From: CAVPRW01 sp046727435 [NCBI: bacterium]
GTDB taxonomy: Bacteria > Tectomicrobia > Entotheonellia > J063
Direction: 5' to 3'
Assembly (NCBI GenBank): GCA_046727435.1
Contig: JBKPCR010000228.1
Span: 1-6,735, forward strand
Length of the DNA: 6,735 nt
Positions 6,460 through 6,735 of the stretch are shown in pieces (position 1 is the stretch's first letter; each line of letters starts with the position of its first letter). The position numbers and the translations under genes are program-made. The notes under the pieces were generated by a model. That model was not told the origin of the DNA and made no database searches. It saw only the letters and a list, made by a program, of their open reading frames with translations.

Positions 6460-6465
6460 CCTCCT
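6460..6465 (-). promoter_or_regulatory. Shine-Dalgarno sequence of the HMGCS-DUF35 fusion gene
   Basis: A perfect AGGAGG on the minus strand lies 7 bases upstream of the ATG at 6450-6452 and fixes this start. A second ATG at 6454-6456 is closer to the site but out of frame. This is the strongest ribosome-binding site in the window. Confidence 0.75.
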
Positions 6466-6569
6466 CTGCAGCGTTCACCCCTGGCGCAGCAAGTCGGTGG
6501 AGGGTCAGGACAATCGTCGGTCCATCGCTACCTGGGATGGCAGGATTTGTCCAACGCGTTGCAGGGACA

Positions 6570-6735
6570 TTACGAGCGGTACCAGATTAACACAACGATG
6601 TCGTTCTTACGTGTTTCTTGATTGAAGAAGACGTGCGTCTCGGTGTGTGTCACAATGATGCCTGGATACTCAGCCAACCACGCGTTGATGACCTGTTCGA
6701 TTTCGACCAGACCGCTGGGAGAACCCGCGAGCGGT
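6570..6735 (-). CDS. Small unidentified protein, C-terminal 54 residues (start outside window)
   Basis: On the minus strand a frame is open from the window edge (first full codon at 6734) to the TAA at 6570-6572 and encodes 54 residues. It begins with a short Gly/Pro/Ser stretch, then an amphipathic helix-like segment V-E-I-E-Q-V-I-N-A-W-L-A-E-Y (10-23), then two strand-like segments, G-I-I-V-T-H-T (25-31) and D-I-V-V-L-I-W-Y (45-52). The alternation of polar and hydrophobic residues looks like real protein, and the pattern recalls small alpha/beta proteins with an 'EQxINxWL' helix and a final strand. No in-frame ATG is visible, so the start must lie beyond the edge. It ends 117 bases before the HMGCS-DUF35 gene on the same strand; I see no clear promoter or terminator in that spacer. 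Function is unknown and family membership is not established. Confidence 0.5.
   Translation of the reverse strand, partial: PLAGSPSGLVEIEQVINAWLAEYPGIIVTHTETHVFFNQETRKNDIVVLIWYRS

Noticed and set aside
6037-6621. Plus-strand open frame of 194 codons antisense to the start of the HMGCS-DUF35 gene
   Set aside because: Low-complexity Ala/Arg/Ser composition, and it lies opposite the conserved N-terminal fold and the perfect AGGAGG of the real gene.
1-6735. Frequent CGATCG and GATC words, considered as the cyanobacterial HIP1 repeat
   Set aside because: I found no exact GCGATCGC octamer; the words fall within coding sequence and fit GC-rich codon use.

Overview
This is a GC-rich (about 60%) bacterial window carrying two convergent gene clusters that meet at a 17-base gap (3745-3761). 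Coding density is high, the Shine-Dalgarno sequences are good and two genes start with GTG. Thiolase, HMG-CoA-synthase-fold and DUF35 genes sit together, a tungsten-type aldehyde oxidoreductase operon lies beside them, and a short intergenic region is built from ACTCAGC-type heptamers. Together these suggest a Chloroflexota-like or other anaerobic or facultative metabolically versatile bacterium. That is an inference; no rRNA or marker gene is present to confirm it.

Left, plus strand (1-3744): an aldehyde:acceptor oxidoreductase operon. It holds the C-terminal end of a polyferredoxin-type [4Fe-4S] protein (cut by the window edge), a two-dinucleotide-fold FAD/NAD(P)H oxidoreductase, a complete AOR-family tungsten/molybdenum bis-pterin catalytic subunit, and a MoaD/ThiS-like sulfur carrier ending in Gly-Gly. 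The genes are 8 and 27 bases apart or overlap by 11 bases. The expected flow is aldehyde to W-pterin and its [4Fe-4S] cluster, then ferredoxin-like subunit, then FAD, then NAD(P)+. This is the subunit logic of the three-component AorABC enzymes, here in the order FeS, flavoprotein, catalytic subunit, MoaD-like. The last gene probably serves pterin-dithiolene synthesis for the enzyme.

Right, minus strand (read from 6735 down to 3762): the tail of a small unidentified gene (6570-6735), then an HMG-CoA-synthase-fold protein fused in one chain to a DUF35 zinc-ribbon/OB-fold domain (5040-6452), then an SCP2-type thiolase (3762-4937). In archaea, thiolase, DUF35 protein and HMG-CoA synthase form one complex in which DUF35 bridges the two enzymes. 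Here the bridge is fused to the synthase-like partner. The thiolase keeps its catalytic residues, while the synthase-like domain appears to have lost all three (Glu, Cys and His), so it may be a structural or acyl-CoA-binding partner and not an enzyme.

Between those two genes lies a 102-base spacer. It consists largely of heptamer repeats in inverted orientation that can form a hairpin of about 23 bp, beginning one base after the stop codon of the upstream gene. No tRNA, rRNA, CRISPR array, transposase or attachment site was seen. No stretch over 300 bases lacks a gene.
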